Assembly: GCF_000231405.2 (NCBI RefSeq)
Contig: NZ_CP007032.1
Location: 2,418,001 to 2,482,000 of the forward strand
DNA length: 64,000 nt
DNA from: Desulfitobacterium metallireducens DSM 15288
Lineage (GTDB): Bacteria; Bacillota; Desulfitobacteriia; Desulfitobacteriales; Desulfitobacteriaceae
Direction: 5' to 3'
Both the position numbers and the translations under genes were made by a program. Below, piece by piece: positions 62,305 to 64,000 of the stretch (the first letter of the stretch is position 1; each line of letters opens with the position of its first letter). The notes under the pieces are model-generated. The model made no database searches, was not told where the DNA came from, and saw only the letters and a list, made by a program, of their open reading frames with translations.

Positions 62305-62688
62305 TTATTCACCCCAGCCCATGCGCCGAACCATGTCCGCTTGTTTCGCTTCATCAGGCAACCCTTCGGATAAATCAGCATCCACTTGACCCGCTAGGGG
62401 AGGGTCTATTTCATCCTGTCCCACTGCTACATCAAGAAAAGCGCCACGGCCTTCATCCGCTTCACTCTCACTAACGATATTTTCTGGCAAGTCTTCATTG
62501 GGGGAAGCTGCTTTTTCAAACCCGTATAAACTTCCATAACTCAGTCCATATATCAATAAAAAAGATAAAATCATTCGAATCATAATCCGTAAGAAACTTG
62601 CATTCGTTTGCCAGCTGAGAATTCCCACCAGGATTGCTGTTCCAAGCGCTAATCGCCAAGCCCAAATTCTTAAAGTTTCATGGTTCAA
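62305..62688 (-). CDS. Small membrane protein of unknown function in the flagellar operon
   Basis: The 127-residue protein has two hydrophobic segments (AWRLALGTAILVGILSW and IMIRMILSFLLIYGLSYGSL) and an acidic C-terminal tail. It starts at TTG 62688 just after the cheD stop, with AAGG about 8 bases upstream. No family is recognised. It lies between cheD and fliA, so a flagellar role is possible. Confidence 0.7.
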   Translation of the reverse strand: MNHETLRIWAWRLALGTAILVGILSWQTNASFLRIMIRMILSFLLIYGLSYGSLYGFEKAASPNEDLPENIVSESEADEGRGAFLDVAVGQDEIDPPLAGQVDADLSEGLPDEAKQADMVRRMGWGE

Positions 62689-63171
62689 TCAAATCACCTT
62701 TTCGCCATGGTTAATCGTCCGAACCTTTAATTCTCCAGTACCGACATCGAAATGAATGGTCCGCCCAAAACTTCCGCCTACATCAGCAACAAGCAAAGGA
62801 ATACCTAAACGTTTCAATTCCGCCTCTACTGCCTCAGCATTGCGATCCCCGATTTTTAGGACAGTCGTTTTTCCCGGAAAGGAAAACATCTGTGCACCAC
62901 CCGCAATTTTAGCTCTGAGTCGCATTTTCTTAGCTCCAAGACGGAGGATATCTTGAATCATAAGTTCAACCGCCGTATCGGCATATTTCGCCAGATTTAC
63001 TCCTGCATGTCCGCTCGATGTAGGTAGCATGATATGGGCCATCCCGCCCACTTTTTCCACGGGATCATGAACACAGATCCCAATACACGAACCTAAACCG
63101 GCCGTCATTAAAATATCCGGAGTTTTCGAGGTCTTATAATCTGCCATCCCTACTGTGATCACATTGCTCAT
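62689..63171 (-). CDS. cheD: Chemoreceptor glutamine deamidase CheD
   Basis: CheD deamidates receptor glutamines and also stimulates CheC. The 160-residue protein has the catalytic cysteine in GLGSCIGICVHDP, histidine in GGMAHIMLPTS, and the later AKIAGGAQMFSFP. Its ATG overlaps the cheC stop by 4 bases (ATGA). Confidence 0.95.
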   Translation of the reverse strand: MSNVITVGMADYKTSKTPDILMTAGLGSCIGICVHDPVEKVGGMAHIMLPTSSGHAGVNLAKYADTAVELMIQDILRLGAKKMRLRAKIAGGAQMFSFPGKTTVLKIGDRNAEAVEAELKRLGIPLLVADVGGSFGRTIHFDVGTGELKVRTINHGEKVI

Positions 63172-63764
63172 ACTCCTAAAGCTCCCAACAGTTTCTTCAT
63201 CGAACCATCGTTCGGAAGAAAAATAAATTGTCCCTCAATTTGGGGTATTCCTGTCATCTGAGTGTCAATAAATAAAACACTGTCATCTAGGGTACCGTCT
63301 TCTAGCATAATGGCGTCAAAAATTGCACCCACCATATCCACGGCAAGAGCTGGAACAGAGGGCTGCAAAGGAATTCCTGAAAAACTGGTCAGTGCGATTA
63401 AAAAAGAGCTGACCATGATATTACCCACTTCCTTAAGTGCGGATTGTGCCATTTCATCCACAAAAAGGTCCAATGGCTGATCTGTGCCAATTAAGGCTTG
63501 AACTACAACTTCCGCGCTCTCTAAAGGAAAGAAAAAAACAGCCTTACCTTCAGCCTCTCCTTCAACTTTTACATAGACCACGGCTTGGGGCGAATCCAAT
63601 TGACCAATAATCGTTTCAATATTTTCATAAGGCACCACCCAGACTTCTGGAACTGACATATCAATGCGCCGTTGCAGAAGAGTCGATAAAGCCGTTGCAG
63701 CATGACCAGAGCCTATATTTCCAATCTCTCGTAAGGCATCTAATTGAAGTTGTGTGATTTCCAT
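63168..63764 (-). CDS. cheC: CheY-P phosphatase CheC
   Basis: CheC dephosphorylates CheY-P. The 198-residue protein has both phosphatase motifs: LDALREIGNIGSGHAATALS at the start and QSALKEVGNIMVSSFL in the second half. It overlaps cheD and follows the PilZ gene closely. Confidence 0.94.
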   Translation of the reverse strand: MEITQLQLDALREIGNIGSGHAATALSTLLQRRIDMSVPEVWVVPYENIETIIGQLDSPQAVVYVKVEGEAEGKAVFFFPLESAEVVVQALIGTDQPLDLFVDEMAQSALKEVGNIMVSSFLIALTSFSGIPLQPSVPALAVDMVGAIFDAIMLEDGTLDDSVLFIDTQMTGIPQIEGQFIFLPNDGSMKKLLGALGV

Positions 63765-63766
63765 AG

Positions 63767-64000
63767 CTAGACCAGTCCTTTCTTGCGCATATCCCTCTGT
63801 AAATCAAAAACACAGCGGATGATGCGATCGCGATCACGTTCTGGAATCTGGTAAAAATCAACCGAGATACTGTATTTTTTACTTTCTACCTCTTTTTCCA
63901 TGCGACAAACTCGAGCTGAAATTTGTATCGGTCCAGTGGGCAAATCAAGAGTCGCGATCAGGATAGCCCCTTTTTCAACGGGTTCATTCGTTTGGAACCG
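63767..64000 (-). CDS. PilZ-domain protein, C-terminal part
   Basis: A minus-strand frame continues from the window edge for 78 codons to TAG 63769-63767. The visible end has KGAILIATLDLPTGPIQISA, RVCRMEKEVE and YSISVDFYQIPERDRDRII, which fits the C-terminal half of a PilZ domain as in flagellar brake proteins (YcgR/YpfA type). The RxxxR and DxSxxG motifs would be outside the window or near its edge. It lies two bases upstream of the cheC start, so it is the preceding gene of the operon and could couple cyclic di-GMP to motility. Confidence 0.78.
   Translation of the reverse strand, partial: RFQTNEPVEKGAILIATLDLPTGPIQISARVCRMEKEVESKKYSISVDFYQIPERDRDRIIRCVFDLQRDMRKKGLV

Noticed and set aside
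63661-63861. Frame overlapping the cheC start
   Set aside because: It lies in a different frame from the PilZ-domain gene, which is open to the window edge and has PilZ-like sequence.

Overview
The window reads as one contiguous piece of a low-GC, anaerobic, motile Firmicute chromosome, most like the Desulfosporosinus/Desulfitobacterium group of the Peptococcaceae. That placement is inferred from the gene set: a Bacillus/Clostridium-style division cluster, a Tat-exported molybdopterin reductase operon, a selenocysteine pathway with a selenoprotein SelD, PerR, MecA, FapA and Firmicute-type CheC/CheD chemotaxis genes. Almost every gene lies on the minus strand, so transcription runs from high to low coordinates. 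The two clear plus-strand genes are an Na/Pi-cotransporter homologue (40846) and a small zinc-ribbon gene (49854).

Region 1 (1-13171) is the division and cell-wall cluster, in transcription order mraZ, rsmH, ftsL, pbpB/spoVD, murE, murF, mraY, murD, ftsW, murG, then an unrecognised gene cut by the window edge. Tandem GTGGGG boxes precede mraZ. Two large imperfect palindromes separate ftsW from murG.

Region 2 (13249-23822) is a respiratory module. A TtrA/PsrA-like molybdopterin reductase operon (catalytic subunit, TorD-like chaperone, four-cluster ferredoxin subunit, NrfD-type membrane subunit) is followed by a membrane-anchored ABC_sub_bind protein, a histidine kinase and an NtrC-type regulator, the last three joined by ATGA overlaps. 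A sigma-54 promoter and paired dyads lie upstream of the reductase, so the module probably senses its substrate and switches on its own reductase.

Region 3 (23866-43693) is mixed metabolism: a purine permease with candidate PurR boxes, an orphan dihydrolipoamide dehydrogenase with a DUF1858 protein, a MetE-like protein, a membrane protein resembling an inactive GH2 enzyme, PerR with a consensus promoter and PerR box, a ferredoxin, small zinc-ribbon proteins, MoxR/VWA genes, HD-GYP, PHP, TldD/TldE, GNAT, NptA, and MobB/MoeA. MobB and MoeA could supply the cofactor of the reductase. Two related palindromic elements (28257-28585 and 36865-37092) lie between genes here.

Region 4 (43714-55137) holds FapA, an LCP ligase, selD (with an in-frame UGA codon) and selA, MecA, a DUF362 ferredoxin protein, a DUF5714 protein with a CsoR-like operator, and a TPR-GGDEF diguanylate cyclase. 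Region 5 (55136-64000) is part of a flagellar/chemotaxis operon: PilZ (partial), cheC, cheD, a membrane protein, fliA, fliK, flgD, flgE, two FlgG-family rod genes around flgB, cheW and a lytic transglycosylase. No rRNA, tRNA, CRISPR array or transposase gene was seen.
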